The notes under the pieces were generated by a model. The model worked only from the letters and a program-made list of their open reading frames with translations. It searched no databases and was not told the DNA's origin. DNA of 64,000 nucleotides, taken from the NCBI RefSeq assembly GCF_049341065.1, contig NZ_JBMPIX010000018.1, positions 22,370-86,369 of the forward strand. Reading direction: 5' to 3'. The position numbers were made by a program, and so were the translations under genes. This DNA is from Pacificoceanicola sp049341065 (lineage in GTDB: Bacteria > Pseudomonadota > Alphaproteobacteria > Rhodobacterales > Rhodobacteraceae). Positions 44,484 through 53,434 of this stretch are shown here, one piece after another. Numbering within the stretch: position 1 is the first letter of the stretch; each line of letters begins with the position of its first letter.

Positions 44484-45109
44484 AGCAACCCCTTGGCGTG
44501 ATCCTCGCAGGCGGGTTGGCGACGCGTATGGGCGGCGGTGACAAGGCGCTGTTGCCCCTGGGGGGGCGCCCCTTGCTGGGTCATGTGATCGAACGGCTGC
44601 AGCCTCAGGTGGCTGCTTTGGCCTTGAACGCCAATGGCGATGCCGCTCGGTTTGAAAGTACCGGCCTGCCGGTCATCGCCGACAGCATTCCGGGCTTTGC
44701 AGGTCCTCTTGCGGGGGTTCTTGCGGGGTTGGATTGGGCGGCGGAGCAAGGGGCCGAGGCCATCGTGACCGTCGCAGCCGACACGCCGTTTTTCCCCTGC
44801 GATCTGGTGCCGCGCCTGCTGCTGACCGCTGAAGGGCAGACGCATCCGCTGGTTCTTGCGGCGACCAAGGGCGACGCGCAAACCAAGTCGAAATCGCGTT
44901 CGGGGTTGATCCGGCATCCCACATTCGGCCTCTGGCCTGTTGCCCTGCGCGATGACCTGCGCGCGGCTTTGCAGGGCGGCTTGAAAAAGGTTGTCCTTTG
45001 GACCGACAAGCACGGTGGCCGCGAATGCCTGTTCCCGAGTGATCCGTTCGATCTCTTCTTCAACGTCAACACGCCCGAGGATCTGACCCGGGCCGAGGAA
45101 CTTTTATGA
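44480..45109 (+). CDS. mobA: molybdenum cofactor guanylyltransferase
   Basis: MobA attaches GMP to the molybdenum cofactor, giving the dinucleotide form used by DMSO reductase-family enzymes. The 209-residue protein has the nucleotide loop GVILAGGLATRMGGGDKALL, the magnesium-binding VAADTPFFP, and NVNTPEDL near the C-terminus. It overlaps the YcxB-like gene and mobB by four bases each. The longer open frame upstream is not used because the ATG at 44480 places the glycine loop at the usual distance from the start. Confidence 0.95.
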   Translation: MKQPLGVILAGGLATRMGGGDKALLPLGGRPLLGHVIERLQPQVAALALNANGDAARFESTGLPVIADSIPGFAGPLAGVLAGLDWAAEQGAEAIVTVAADTPFFPCDLVPRLLLTAEGQTHPLVLAATKGDAQTKSKSRSGLIRHPTFGLWPVALRDDLRAALQGGLKKVVLWTDKHGGRECLFPSDPFDLFFNVNTPEDLTRAEELL

Positions 45110-45597
45110 GAATTTACGGCGTCACCGGGTGGAAAAACGCAGGCAAGACCGGGTTGATGGAACGCCTTGTGACCGAAATCACAGGGCGCGGCTTTACCGT
45201 GTCTACTGTCAAACACGCGCATCACACATTTGACGTCGATCACCCCGGTAAGGACAGCCATCGGCACCGCGTGGCGGGGGCGTCCGAGGTGATCCTGTCC
45301 TCGCGCAATCGCGTGGCCCACATGACCGAACTGCGCGGCGATGCCGAACCGCAGTTGTCTGATCTCTTGCTGCGCCTTGCCCCCGTCGATCTGGTGCTGA
45401 TCGAGGGTTATAAACGCGACAACCACCCCAAGGTCGAGGCGCACCGGGCCGAAACCGGGAATGACCTGATTGCGCCGGGCGATCCGACCATCCGCGCTGT
45501 GGCCAGCGATGTGCCGCTGGAGCTTGATCGTCCGGTATTTGATCTGAATGACACCAAAGGGATTGCAGATTTTGTCCTGTCCGAGGTCGGACTTTGA
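45106..45597 (+). CDS. mobB: molybdopterin-guanine dinucleotide biosynthesis adaptor MobB
   Basis: MobB is a GTP-binding helper of MobA. The 163-residue product has a P-loop GWKNAGKTGLMERL, the family block TVKHAHHTFDVDHPGKDSHR, and LVLIEGYKRDNHPKVE. It starts four bases inside mobA and ends overlapping the TTG of the next gene. Length and motif order are standard. Confidence 0.95.
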   Translation: MRIYGVTGWKNAGKTGLMERLVTEITGRGFTVSTVKHAHHTFDVDHPGKDSHRHRVAGASEVILSSRNRVAHMTELRGDAEPQLSDLLLRLAPVDLVLIEGYKRDNHPKVEAHRAETGNDLIAPGDPTIRAVASDVPLELDRPVFDLNDTKGIADFVLSEVGL

Positions 45598-46433
45598 AGG
45601 CATTCGATCGCTATGTGATGGTTGATTGGTCCGGGGGCAATGACACCGGGCCGCGCCCACGCAAAGATGCGATCTGGATGGGCGAAGCAGGAGAAGCGCC
45701 GCAATATCTGCGCAACCGTCTTGTGGCAGAGCAGGTGCTAAGTAACCGGATTGACATGGCTCTTTCGTGCGGTGAACGTTTGATGATCGGCTTCGATTTT
45801 CCCTTTGGGTATCCGGCGGGGTTCGCCAGGGCTTTGACAGGGCGGGACGATCCCTTGGCGATTTGGGATTGGCTTGAGGCCCGCATCGAGGATGCTCCAA
45901 AGGGCAACAACCGTGTCGATGTGGCGGGCCAGATCAATCTGAACCACGGCGCGGGCAAGGGGCCGTTCTGGTTCAACCCGCTGCGCCGCGACATCGCCGG
46001 GGTACCGCGCAACAAGGCCAATTATGCCAATCCATTTGTTGAACGGCGCATGTGCGAGAGGCACGCCAAGGGCAGCTTTACTTGCTGGCAATTGGGCGGG
46101 GCCGGGGCTGTCGGCTCGCAAGTCCTGCTGGGCTTGCCGGTCTTGAACCGGCTCCGGCGGCGATTTCATGGACAGATTGCAGTTTGGCCCTTTGATCCGT
46201 TGGACGCGCCCGTCGCCTTTGTCGAGATATGGCCGGGGTTGATCAACGCATCGGTGCGGGCGCTGACTGGTCCGGAAGATATCCGCGACGCCGTTCAGGT
46301 GCAGACGCTGGCAAAGGTGCTGGAGGGTCTTGATCCTGCGCGTCTACGGTCCATGCTAAAGGTCGATGCCCCGGAAGAGGGGTGGATCCTCGGACTGGGA
46401 TTTGAAAAGGAGCTGGCCGTCTCGTGTCATTGA
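45594..46433 (+). CDS. unnamed protein of the molybdenum cofactor operon
   Basis: A 279-residue soluble protein between mobB and moeA. It starts with a TTG that overlaps the mobB stop, and its end overlaps the moeA start by ten bases. Homologues in this position are called molybdopterin-guanine dinucleotide synthesis proteins in Rhodobacterales, but I know of no biochemical test. The first strand MVDWSGGND and the later IGFDFPFGYP recall the RNase H-like fold of DUF429 proteins, with aspartates where a metal might bind. Other clear blocks are FNPLRRDIAG, TCWQLGGAGAVGSQVLLG and VAFVEIWPGLI. Function unknown; context points to cofactor synthesis or insertion. Confidence 0.7.
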   Translation: MKAFDRYVMVDWSGGNDTGPRPRKDAIWMGEAGEAPQYLRNRLVAEQVLSNRIDMALSCGERLMIGFDFPFGYPAGFARALTGRDDPLAIWDWLEARIEDAPKGNNRVDVAGQINLNHGAGKGPFWFNPLRRDIAGVPRNKANYANPFVERRMCERHAKGSFTCWQLGGAGAVGSQVLLGLPVLNRLRRRFHGQIAVWPFDPLDAPVAFVEIWPGLINASVRALTGPEDIRDAVQVQTLAKVLEGLDPARLRSMLKVDAPEEGWILGLGFEKELAVSCH

Positions 46434-47683
46434 AACCCCCACCGTTGCGCAACGATTGTTTCGCCCTTCCTCCGGGCGTTGACTGGACGCCGGTCGATCA
46501 GGCCCTGAACATGCTGGAAGATCGCCTGACGCCTGTGGTCGGTACGCAAAGCGCGCCTTTGGCGCAAGCCATGGGGCGGGTTTTGGCGCAGGATGTCAGG
46601 GCGCGGCGCGCCAACCCGCCCGAGGCGAACACAGCGGTCGATGGCTATGGGTTTGCGGCGCAAAGCTTGCCTGACGGGGATGTTGTCTTGCCGTTGATCA
46701 GCGGGCGCTCGGCTGCAGGGGCGCCGTTTGCTGGCGCTGTGCCAGCGGGCCATGCCTTGCGTGTCTTGACCGGGGCTGCCTTGCCGGATGGCGTGGATAC
46801 GGTTGTTCTGGACGAAGATTGCGCGGTGGACGGCGGGCAAGTGGCCTTTCGCGGAGGGATCAAGCCGGGGTCCAATACCCGCCGGGCCGGAGAAGACGTG
46901 GCCGAAGGGCAGATTGCGCTGGCGGCGGGGCGGTTATTGACGCCAGCCGATCTGTCGCTTGCGGCGGCGGTCGGCCTTAGCGTGTTACCGGTTTATGAAA
47001 AGCTGCGTGTCGCGGTTTTGTCGACTGGCGATGAAGTGGTCGAGCCGGGTGCCAAGGCCGCGCCGGGGCAGATTTTTGATGCCAACCGTCCCATGTTACT
47101 GTCGATGATCGCGCGTTTCGGCTTTGAGCCGGTTGATATGGGCCGGGTCGCTGACGACCGTTCGGCGCTACGCACGCGATTGGACGAGGCGGCGGACAAG
47201 GCGCATCTGGTTCTCACCTCTGGCGGCGCGTCGGCCGGGGACGAAGACCACGTCTCGGCGCTGTTGCGCGAGGCAGGGGCTATGCAGGAATGGCGGATAG
47301 CGCTGAAACCCGGACGCCCGCTTGCGCTGGGGCTGTGGAATGGCGCTCCGGTCTTTGGCTTGCCGGGCAACCCGGTGGCGGCCTTTGTCTGCGCCTTGAT
47401 TTTTGCGCGCCCGGCCATGGGCCTTTTGGCAGGCGCGGGCTGGGACAAACCGCAGGGTTTCGACGTTCCTGCCGCCTTTTCCAAGAACAAAAAGCCGGGG
47501 CGCAGGGAATATCTGCGGGCGCGAATGCGCGGCGGTCAGGTCGAGGTGTTCAAATCCGAAGGCTCTGGCCGGGTGTCGGGACTAAGCTGGGCAGATGGCT
47601 TGGTGGAATTGGAGGATGGCGCGCGCTCAGTCGCTCCGGGGGATTTGGTGCGCTATATCCCGTTCGGAAGTTTCGGACTGTAG
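46424..47683 (+). CDS. moeA: molybdopterin molybdotransferase
   Basis: MoeA inserts molybdate into adenylated molybdopterin. The 419-residue product has the standard blocks NTAVDGYGFA, STGDEVVEPG, FDANRPMLLSMI, VLTSGGASAGDEDHV (the GGxSxGD phosphate site), KPGRPLALG and GLPGNPVAAFV, and a C-terminal beta domain. It starts with GTG ten bases before the end of the preceding gene. It is the last gene of the run that begins with fdhD. The next gene is on the other strand, with 30 bases between stops. Confidence 0.96.
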   Translation: MSLKPPPLRNDCFALPPGVDWTPVDQALNMLEDRLTPVVGTQSAPLAQAMGRVLAQDVRARRANPPEANTAVDGYGFAAQSLPDGDVVLPLISGRSAAGAPFAGAVPAGHALRVLTGAALPDGVDTVVLDEDCAVDGGQVAFRGGIKPGSNTRRAGEDVAEGQIALAAGRLLTPADLSLAAAVGLSVLPVYEKLRVAVLSTGDEVVEPGAKAAPGQIFDANRPMLLSMIARFGFEPVDMGRVADDRSALRTRLDEAADKAHLVLTSGGASAGDEDHVSALLREAGAMQEWRIALKPGRPLALGLWNGAPVFGLPGNPVAAFVCALIFARPAMGLLAGAGWDKPQGFDVPAAFSKNKKPGRREYLRARMRGGQVEVFKSEGSGRVSGLSWADGLVELEDGARSVAPGDLVRYIPFGSFGL

Positions 47684-47713
47684 TGTTTCTGGGCGTTGAT
47701 CGGTCCAAGCGGC

Positions 47714-48715
47714 TTAGTCGAAGGTCCCGGCGACACGGCCCAGCAGCATGAAAGCCCGCGCTGACCGGGTGCCGGCAAAATCGGTGATTTCAGTATCCGA
47801 GGCGTTGGGCTCGAAACCCGCAAAGCTGCGGTCGAAGCGGCGCAGGAAGTGGTGGGCCGCGTCGCGGAAAATGGGGTCTTGTTTCATGCGGCCCTGAGCC
47901 AGTGCCAAAGACGAACGGTCCCGTACGCCGCCAAGCGCCGCGATGGCGCGGCCGCGTGCGCCTTGGGCAAAGGCGCGCCAAACCTCGGGGCGGGCCAGAT
48001 CGGGGCGCAGGTCGTCCATGTAGATGCCGTCCTGGCTCAGCAGCGTCAGAATGTCTTGAGCGGCCTGAATCAGATGCGCCGCATTGCGGTCTTTGAGAGC
48101 GCGGCGCAGGGCGTTGAAACCTTCGACATCTTCTGCGGTCTCAGGAAAGTTCAGTGCGGTGATGAAGTCCGCATTGGACAGCGGCGGTTGCAGCGCTTCG
48201 GCGGGGGTGCCAAGCGATAGAGCAGGTTGGTCATCCGTCATTGTCGCATCCGGCATCTGAGCAGGGTGCGCGGCTTCGGCCATGCGGGTCGCGCCGATCA
48301 TCGCCAGCGTTGCCTCAAGGTTCTTCTGACCTGCAGCGATTTCGTCCAGTCGCTTCAGAAGCCCCGGGTGCGGCGGTTCGCTGCGGCCCTTCTGGACTTG
48401 CGACACATAGGCCTGACGGATTGCGTCAATCGCGGCCTGCAGTCGCGCGCTTTCGCTGCGCATCATCCGGGCGGAACGCGCCGACAAGGCGGCGACCCAG
48501 ATCAGCGATACCGGCAAAACGATAACCATAAGGGCCAGCAAAAAACGAATCCCCGCCCCTTCGGTTGGTTGGCCGAACATAAAGTACCCGCCAGACAACA
48601 GGACCCAGATCACCGTGGCCGCAACGGCCGCCACTTCGACCCCGGTCACGGTGTTGGCCTCCGATCGGTCATATAGGCCCGGAGGTGTCGGGCGGGTTTG
48701 TTTTTCGTCGGCCAT
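47714..48715 (-). CDS. conserved membrane protein coupled to greA
   Basis: A 333-residue protein. Two hydrophobic helices at about residues 25-50 and 58-78 are followed by a short coiled-coil-like segment (ARLQAAIDAIRQAYVSQVQK), a Pro/Ala-rich linker, and a C-terminal helical part of ~160 residues with ALNFPETAEDVEGFNALRRA. I do not recognise a family with known function. The ATG at 48715 gives the start MADEKQ. An in-frame GTG at 48730 overlaps the greA stop (GTGA) and would allow coupling; the sequence does not settle which is used. Confidence 0.6.
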   Translation of the reverse strand: MADEKQTRPTPPGLYDRSEANTVTGVEVAAVAATVIWVLLSGGYFMFGQPTEGAGIRFLLALMVIVLPVSLIWVAALSARSARMMRSESARLQAAIDAIRQAYVSQVQKGRSEPPHPGLLKRLDEIAAGQKNLEATLAMIGATRMAEAAHPAQMPDATMTDDQPALSLGTPAEALQPPLSNADFITALNFPETAEDVEGFNALRRALKDRNAAHLIQAAQDILTLLSQDGIYMDDLRPDLARPEVWRAFAQGARGRAIAALGGVRDRSSLALAQGRMKQDPIFRDAAHHFLRRFDRSFAGFEPNASDTEITDFAGTRSARAFMLLGRVAGTFD

Positions 48716-48726
48716 GTTTGCTGGCT

Positions 48727-49197
48727 TCACTTGTATTGGATGGACAGGATCTCGTAGCCCTTTTCGCCGCCCGGCGTCCGCACTTCGACGCTGTCGCCTT
48801 CGTCTTTGCCAATCAGGGCGCGCGCGATCGGGGACTTCACATTGAGCAGGCCCTTTTCGATGTTGGCCTCATGTTCGCCGACGATCTGCCAAGTCTTTTC
48901 TTCGTCGGTGTCTTCGTCGACCACTGTGACCGTGGCGCCGAATTTGACTGCGCCGGACAGGGTTTTGGGGTCGATCACCTCGGCCAGACCGAGGATGCCC
49001 TCGACTTCCTGAATGCGACCTTCGATAAAGCCCTGCTTTTCGCGCGCCGAATGGTATTCGGCGTTTTCCTTTAGATCGCCCAGCTCGCGCGCTTCGGCGA
49101 TCGCCTGAATCACCGAGGGGCGCTCAACGGACTTGAGCTTTTTCAATTCGGTTTCGAGCGCGGTAAAGCCCGCGCGGGTGATAAGTATCTTTTCCAT
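48727..49197 (-). CDS. greA: transcription elongation factor GreA
   Basis: GreA enters the secondary channel of stalled RNA polymerase and stimulates cleavage of backtracked RNA. The 156-residue protein has the N-terminal coiled coil with GDLKENAEYHSAREKQ, which carries the acidic tip residues, and the C-terminal FKBP-like domain ending TPGGEKGYEILSIQY. The ATG at 49195-49197 begins MEKILITRAGF as in the family; the 42 codons upstream are not part of the protein. A membrane-protein gene follows directly. Confidence 0.97.
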   Translation of the reverse strand: MEKILITRAGFTALETELKKLKSVERPSVIQAIAEARELGDLKENAEYHSAREKQGFIEGRIQEVEGILGLAEVIDPKTLSGAVKFGATVTVVDEDTDEEKTWQIVGEHEANIEKGLLNVKSPIARALIGKDEGDSVEVRTPGGEKGYEILSIQYK

Positions 49198-49596
49198 GGG
49201 GTCGTTCCAGTCTCTTGTCGTGCTCAGGCCGACCAAGCCATGCACTGTCCGCGTGTCGTGTCTTATGGGTAGAATGGCAATCGCTGGCGTCCAGTGCAAC
49301 ACTGTGGTGCAAAAGTCCAGCATTTCTAGTGGTTGAACCGGCGAGGCTTAGCGCATCAAGAGAGAGAGCTTGCAGTCTCATTGGCGACAATCGGCGGCAG
49401 TGATTGGTTAAAGCGCCCGCGCATGGGCCGTCGCCCGCCCCAAATCTCTGTGCGGTCGGCTGCGGGAGGTATGTTTTGCGGCTGGCAATAGGTCGCAGAC
49501 AAGCATTGTAACGCCGTGTCGCGATTGACCCATGCTGCGCTGCCGCGCTAATCATGCGCGAAAGATTATTTCCAAGCCCCCGGGGAAGGAGCCGCC
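49198..49596. other. divergent intergenic region between greA and etfQO
   Basis: About 400 bases without a gene. For the plus strand, TTGACC (49525-49530), 17 bases, CTAATC (49548-49553) is a weak promoter candidate before the ETF-QO gene. For greA, TTGCAC with a poor -10 can be found about 80-110 bases before its start. No hairpin, repeat or small gene stands out. Confidence 0.35.
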
Positions 49597-51243
49597 ATGA
49601 GCGACGTTACGCGCGAGTCGATGGAATATGATGTTGTGATCGTGGGGGCTGGCCCGGCGGGCTTGTCTGCTGCGATCCGCCTGAAACAGATCGACCCGGA
49701 CCTTGAGGTTGTCGTTCTCGAGAAGGGCTCGGAGGTTGGGGCGCATATCCTGTCCGGCGCGGTTCTGGACCCCTGCGGGCTGAACAAGCTTATCCCGGAT
49801 TGGAAGGAAAAAGGCGCGCCGTTGACCGTTCCGGTGCGCGAGGACAATTTTTATATGCTCGGCGAAGCCGGACAGGTGAAAATCCCGAATTTCCCGATGC
49901 CGCCGCTGATGAACAACCACGGCAATTACATCGTCTCGATGGGCAATGTCTGCCGCTGGATGGCCGAACAGGCCGAGGCGCTGGGCGTCGAGATTTTCCC
50001 CGGTATGGCTTGTTCCGAATTGGTCTGGGGCGAAGCGGGCACAATTCGCGGTGTTGTCGCCGGTGAATTTGGCAAGAATTCCGATGGTACGCCGGGGGAC
50101 GGCTATGAACCCGGAATGGAGCTGCTGGGCAAATATGTCTTCCTCGCCGAGGGCGTGCGCGGCAGCCTGTCCAAGCAGGTGATTGAACGCTACGGCCTGT
50201 CGGACGGCAAGGATCCGCAGAAATTCGGCCTTGGCATGAAGGAAATCTGGGAAATCGACCCGGCCAAGCACCGCGAGGGCAGCGTCACCCATACCATGGG
50301 CTGGCCGCTGGGCAGCAATGCGGGCGGCGGTTCGTTCATCTACCACCTTGAGAACAATCAGGTTTACGTCGGTTTCGTCGTCCACCTGAACTACGAGAAC
50401 CCCTACCTTTACCCCTACATGGAATTCCAGCGCTTCAAACATCATCCGATGGTGGCCAATCTGCTCGAAGGCGGCAAACGCGTGGCCTATGGCGCGCGGG
50501 CGATTTCCGAGGGTGGCTATCAGTCGATGCCGCAGATGGTGGCGCCCGGTGTGGCGATGCTGGGCTGTTCGGTCGGCATGGTGAACGTGCCGCGCATCAA
50601 GGGCAACCACAACGCCATGCTGTCCGGGATCGCCGCTGCCGAGGCTGCGGCCAAGGCGATCAAGGCTGGCCGCGCGCAGGACGAGCTGCACGATTACGAG
50701 GTAGAGGTGCGCAAGGGTGCGATCGGCAAAGACCTGAAAAAAGTGCGCAACGTCAAGCCGCTTTGGTCGAAATTTGGCCTGACGGCGTCGTTGGCGCTGG
50801 GTGGCTTTGATATGTGGACCAACACCCTGGGCTTTTCGCTGCTTGGGACGCTCAAACATGGCAAGACAGATGCCGAAGCGACAAAGATGGCGGCCCTGTG
50901 CGAGCCGATCGACTACCCCAAGCCCGATGGCAAACTGTCCTTCGACCGTTTGACCAACGTGTCGTTTTCCTTCACCAATCATGAGGAAAGCCAGCCTGCG
51001 CACCTGCAGCTGAAAGATCCGAATGTTCCGATTGTCGTCAACCTGCCGAAATACGCCGAACCGGCGCAGCGTTACTGCCCCGCAGGCGTCTACGAAGTGG
51101 TCGAAAAGGACGGCGGAAAAGAATTTGTGGTGAACTTCCAGAACTGTGTGCACTGCAAGACCTGCGACATCAAGGATCCCAGCCAGAACATTAACTGGAC
51201 AGTGCCACAGGGCGGAGACGGACCGAACTATCCAAACATGTAA
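49597..51243 (+). CDS. electron transfer flavoprotein-ubiquinone oxidoreductase
   Basis: This membrane-associated FAD and iron-sulfur enzyme passes electrons from reduced electron transfer flavoprotein to ubiquinone, linking acyl-CoA and amino acid dehydrogenases to the respiratory chain. The 548-residue product has the FAD loop DVVIVGAGPAGLSAA at residues ~12-26 and a C-terminal 4Fe-4S site made by Cys in RYCPAGVYEV and NCVHCKTCDIKDP. It ends with PNYPNM. A clear AAGGAG precedes the ATG. It likely serves the acyl-CoA dehydrogenase encoded at 37744 among others. The ETF genes themselves are not in this window. Confidence 0.96.
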   Translation: MSDVTRESMEYDVVIVGAGPAGLSAAIRLKQIDPDLEVVVLEKGSEVGAHILSGAVLDPCGLNKLIPDWKEKGAPLTVPVREDNFYMLGEAGQVKIPNFPMPPLMNNHGNYIVSMGNVCRWMAEQAEALGVEIFPGMACSELVWGEAGTIRGVVAGEFGKNSDGTPGDGYEPGMELLGKYVFLAEGVRGSLSKQVIERYGLSDGKDPQKFGLGMKEIWEIDPAKHREGSVTHTMGWPLGSNAGGGSFIYHLENNQVYVGFVVHLNYENPYLYPYMEFQRFKHHPMVANLLEGGKRVAYGARAISEGGYQSMPQMVAPGVAMLGCSVGMVNVPRIKGNHNAMLSGIAAAEAAAKAIKAGRAQDELHDYEVEVRKGAIGKDLKKVRNVKPLWSKFGLTASLALGGFDMWTNTLGFSLLGTLKHGKTDAEATKMAALCEPIDYPKPDGKLSFDRLTNVSFSFTNHEESQPAHLQLKDPNVPIVVNLPKYAEPAQRYCPAGVYEVVEKDGGKEFVVNFQNCVHCKTCDIKDPSQNINWTVPQGGDGPNYPNM

Positions 51244-51302
51244 CGGGCCGTTAGGAATTTGGCGCGATATTCTCCGGCGAGTCAAATCTTGCCGGGGATG
51301 CC

Positions 51303-51605
51303 ATGGAATTGCGTTCTGAACGTTGGCCGAGTTCTTGGGCTGTAGAGCTTGCGACGGAAAGCGGACCCGTTGTGGTGCGTATTACAAACGTCAGCCTGAC
51401 CGGCCTGCGATTTGCCGGGCCTACGCCGCCTCGAATTGGGGAAAAGGTCCAGTTTTCTGCCATGGGCAAGCCAGTGTCGGCGCGTGTTGTCCGCCGCGAA
51501 AGGACCGGCGGTGCGTTGATCTTTGAACTGCCAATTACTTTGGCCCAACTGTCGAACCTACGGCAATTTCGCGACTTGCCTTCGGGCTATATGCGGCGGG
51601 CATAA
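51303..51605 (+). CDS. PilZ domain protein
   Basis: A 100-residue single-domain protein. It has an N-terminal LRSERWPSSW with arginines and a NVSLTGLRFAGP strand that matches the (D/N)xSxxG signature of PilZ domains, which bind cyclic di-GMP. The arginine motif (RxxxR) is not perfect, so binding is likely but not certain. It could tune another protein through contact. It lies alone between etfQO and a TPR gene. An EAL-domain protein at 59993 shows that cyclic di-GMP is also degraded in this organism. Confidence 0.75.
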   Translation: MELRSERWPSSWAVELATESGPVVVRITNVSLTGLRFAGPTPPRIGEKVQFSAMGKPVSARVVRRERTGGALIFELPITLAQLSNLRQFRDLPSGYMRRA

Positions 51606-51715
51606 GGGGCTGATCGCCTGATCGTGAGGCTGCGGCGCAGCCTGGTGCTTGTCAGTCTTGGTCACAGGCCCTACCCTTTGTCAAAATACAAACCAGAACG
51701 GAGAGCAGCAGGGTT

Positions 51716-53434
51716 ATGGCTTGGACAAAGGCGATCCACGCAGGGCTATTGGCCGCGGGGCTAATTGCGGCGCAGGCAGCATCGGCAAATGGTGTGGCGG
51801 GTGATTACCTTGCCGGGCGTCAGGCCAGTTTTAGCGGCGATTACAAAGCTGCGGCTCGCTATTACGGTCGCGCAATCCTGTTTGACCCGAAAAAACCGGA
51901 ACTTCTGGAGCGAGCCATTCTTGCCAATATTTCACTTGGCGAGATCGACAAGGCAGCTGGGCTGGCTGACAAATTGGCCTCGGAAGGGCAAGCAAGCCAA
52001 CTGGGGCAGATGTCCGTGATCGCACGGGACGCCAAGGCGGAAAACTACAGCGCGATACTTCAGGCGATCAACGAAGATCGTGGGCTTGGTCCGCTGTCGG
52101 ATGGTTTGGCCAAGGCGTGGGCTCAACTGGGCCAGGGCGATATGAGCGCCGCATTGGTGGCTTTTGACGATGTCGCCAAGGTACAGGGCCTGGGACCATT
52201 TGCAGTGTATCACAAGGCGCTGGCCCTGGCCTCGGTCGGGGATTTCGAAAGCGCCGAGGCGCTGTTTGCCAAGGACAGCCCTGGCGGCATGGGCATGACC
52301 CGTCGCGGCGTTATGGCCCGCGCCGAGATTCTGAGCCAACTTGACCGAAATCCGGAAGCCATCGAACTTTTGGACACCGCCTTTGGCCGCGACCTTGATC
52401 CGGGCCTGTCGCAGATGCGCGCTGAGCTGGAAAAGGGCACATCCATGCCGTTCACCCATGTGCGCTCTGCCCGCGATGGTCTTGCCGAGGTGTTCTTTAC
52501 CCTTGGCAGTGCGCTTGCCAATGAATCGAGCGGGGATCTGACGCTTGTTTACACCCGGCTCGCGGAATACCTGCGCCCAGATCATGTGGATGCGATTCTT
52601 CTCTCGGCCGAGCTTTTGGGCGACATGAAGCAATATGATCTGGCCATCGAGGCCTATCAACGCGTCCCGGAAGAAGATCCCGCTTTCCATGCGGCCGAAA
52701 TGGGCCGGGCCGAAGCGCTCCGGTCCGAAGGCAAGATGGAAGAGGCCGCCGTCGTTCTGAAAACGCTGACCGAAACCCACGGTGATCTGCCTGTCGTACA
52801 TTCGGCTTATGCCGACTTGATGCGCCAGATGGAGCGCTTTGACGAGGCGGTCATTGGCTACACCAACGCGCTGGACCGATACGAAGAGATCACCGACCGC
52901 CAGTGGTTTCTTTATTACGCGCGTGGCATCTGCTATGAGCGCGGCGGCGATTGGGCCAAAGGGGAAGCGGATTTTCGCGAGGCGCTGAAGCTTAGCCCAG
53001 AACAACCGAACGTTCTGAATTACCTTGGGTATTCCTTGGTCGAGCAGAAAAGCAAACTGGACGAAGCGCTGGACATGATCGAACGCGCCGTCGCGGCACA
53101 ACCCAACTCGGGCTATATCGTCGATAGCCTCGGATGGGTGCTGTATCGCCTTGGCCGCTACGAAGAGGCCGTCGCCCCGATGGAGCGGGCCGCCGAACTG
53201 ATACCGATCGACCCGATCGTCAACGACCATCTGGGCGATGTCTATTGGTCCGTTGGGCGCAAGATGGAAGCAACCTTCATGTGGAAGCGCGCCCTGTCTT
53301 TCGTCGATTGGGAAGACGCCGCAGAAGAGGCGGACCCAGAGCGGATCAAGCGCAAGATCGAGGTTGGTTTGGATGTGGTTCTGGCCGAAGAAGGCGCGCC
53401 GCCTCTGCAGGTTGCCGATGAAAACGCCGATTGA
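51716..53434 (+). CDS. exported tetratricopeptide-repeat protein
   Basis: A 572-residue periplasmic or outer-membrane-associated protein. Residues 1-25 form a signal peptide (AGLIAAQAASANG). Helical TPR repeats fill the rest; a clear C-terminal series is YARGICYERGGDWAKGEADF, NVLNYLGYSLVEQK, GYIVDSLGWVLYRLGRYEEA and NDHLGDVYWSVGRKMEA. TPR arrays bind other proteins; no partner can be named. Its last 17 bases overlap the start of ispE, but this looks like compact packing and not shared function. The last residues are acidic. Confidence 0.88.
   Translation: MAWTKAIHAGLLAAGLIAAQAASANGVAGDYLAGRQASFSGDYKAAARYYGRAILFDPKKPELLERAILANISLGEIDKAAGLADKLASEGQASQLGQMSVIARDAKAENYSAILQAINEDRGLGPLSDGLAKAWAQLGQGDMSAALVAFDDVAKVQGLGPFAVYHKALALASVGDFESAEALFAKDSPGGMGMTRRGVMARAEILSQLDRNPEAIELLDTAFGRDLDPGLSQMRAELEKGTSMPFTHVRSARDGLAEVFFTLGSALANESSGDLTLVYTRLAEYLRPDHVDAILLSAELLGDMKQYDLAIEAYQRVPEEDPAFHAAEMGRAEALRSEGKMEEAAVVLKTLTETHGDLPVVHSAYADLMRQMERFDEAVIGYTNALDRYEEITDRQWFLYYARGICYERGGDWAKGEADFREALKLSPEQPNVLNYLGYSLVEQKSKLDEALDMIERAVAAQPNSGYIVDSLGWVLYRLGRYEEAVAPMERAAELIPIDPIVNDHLGDVYWSVGRKMEATFMWKRALSFVDWEDAAEEADPERIKRKIEVGLDVVLAEEGAPPLQVADENAD

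Noticed and set aside
49552..51285. 577-codon open frame opposite the ETF-ubiquinone oxidoreductase gene
   Set aside because: Same cause: the complement of a strongly coded conserved gene. The plus-strand frame has the FAD loop and the 4Fe-4S cysteines.
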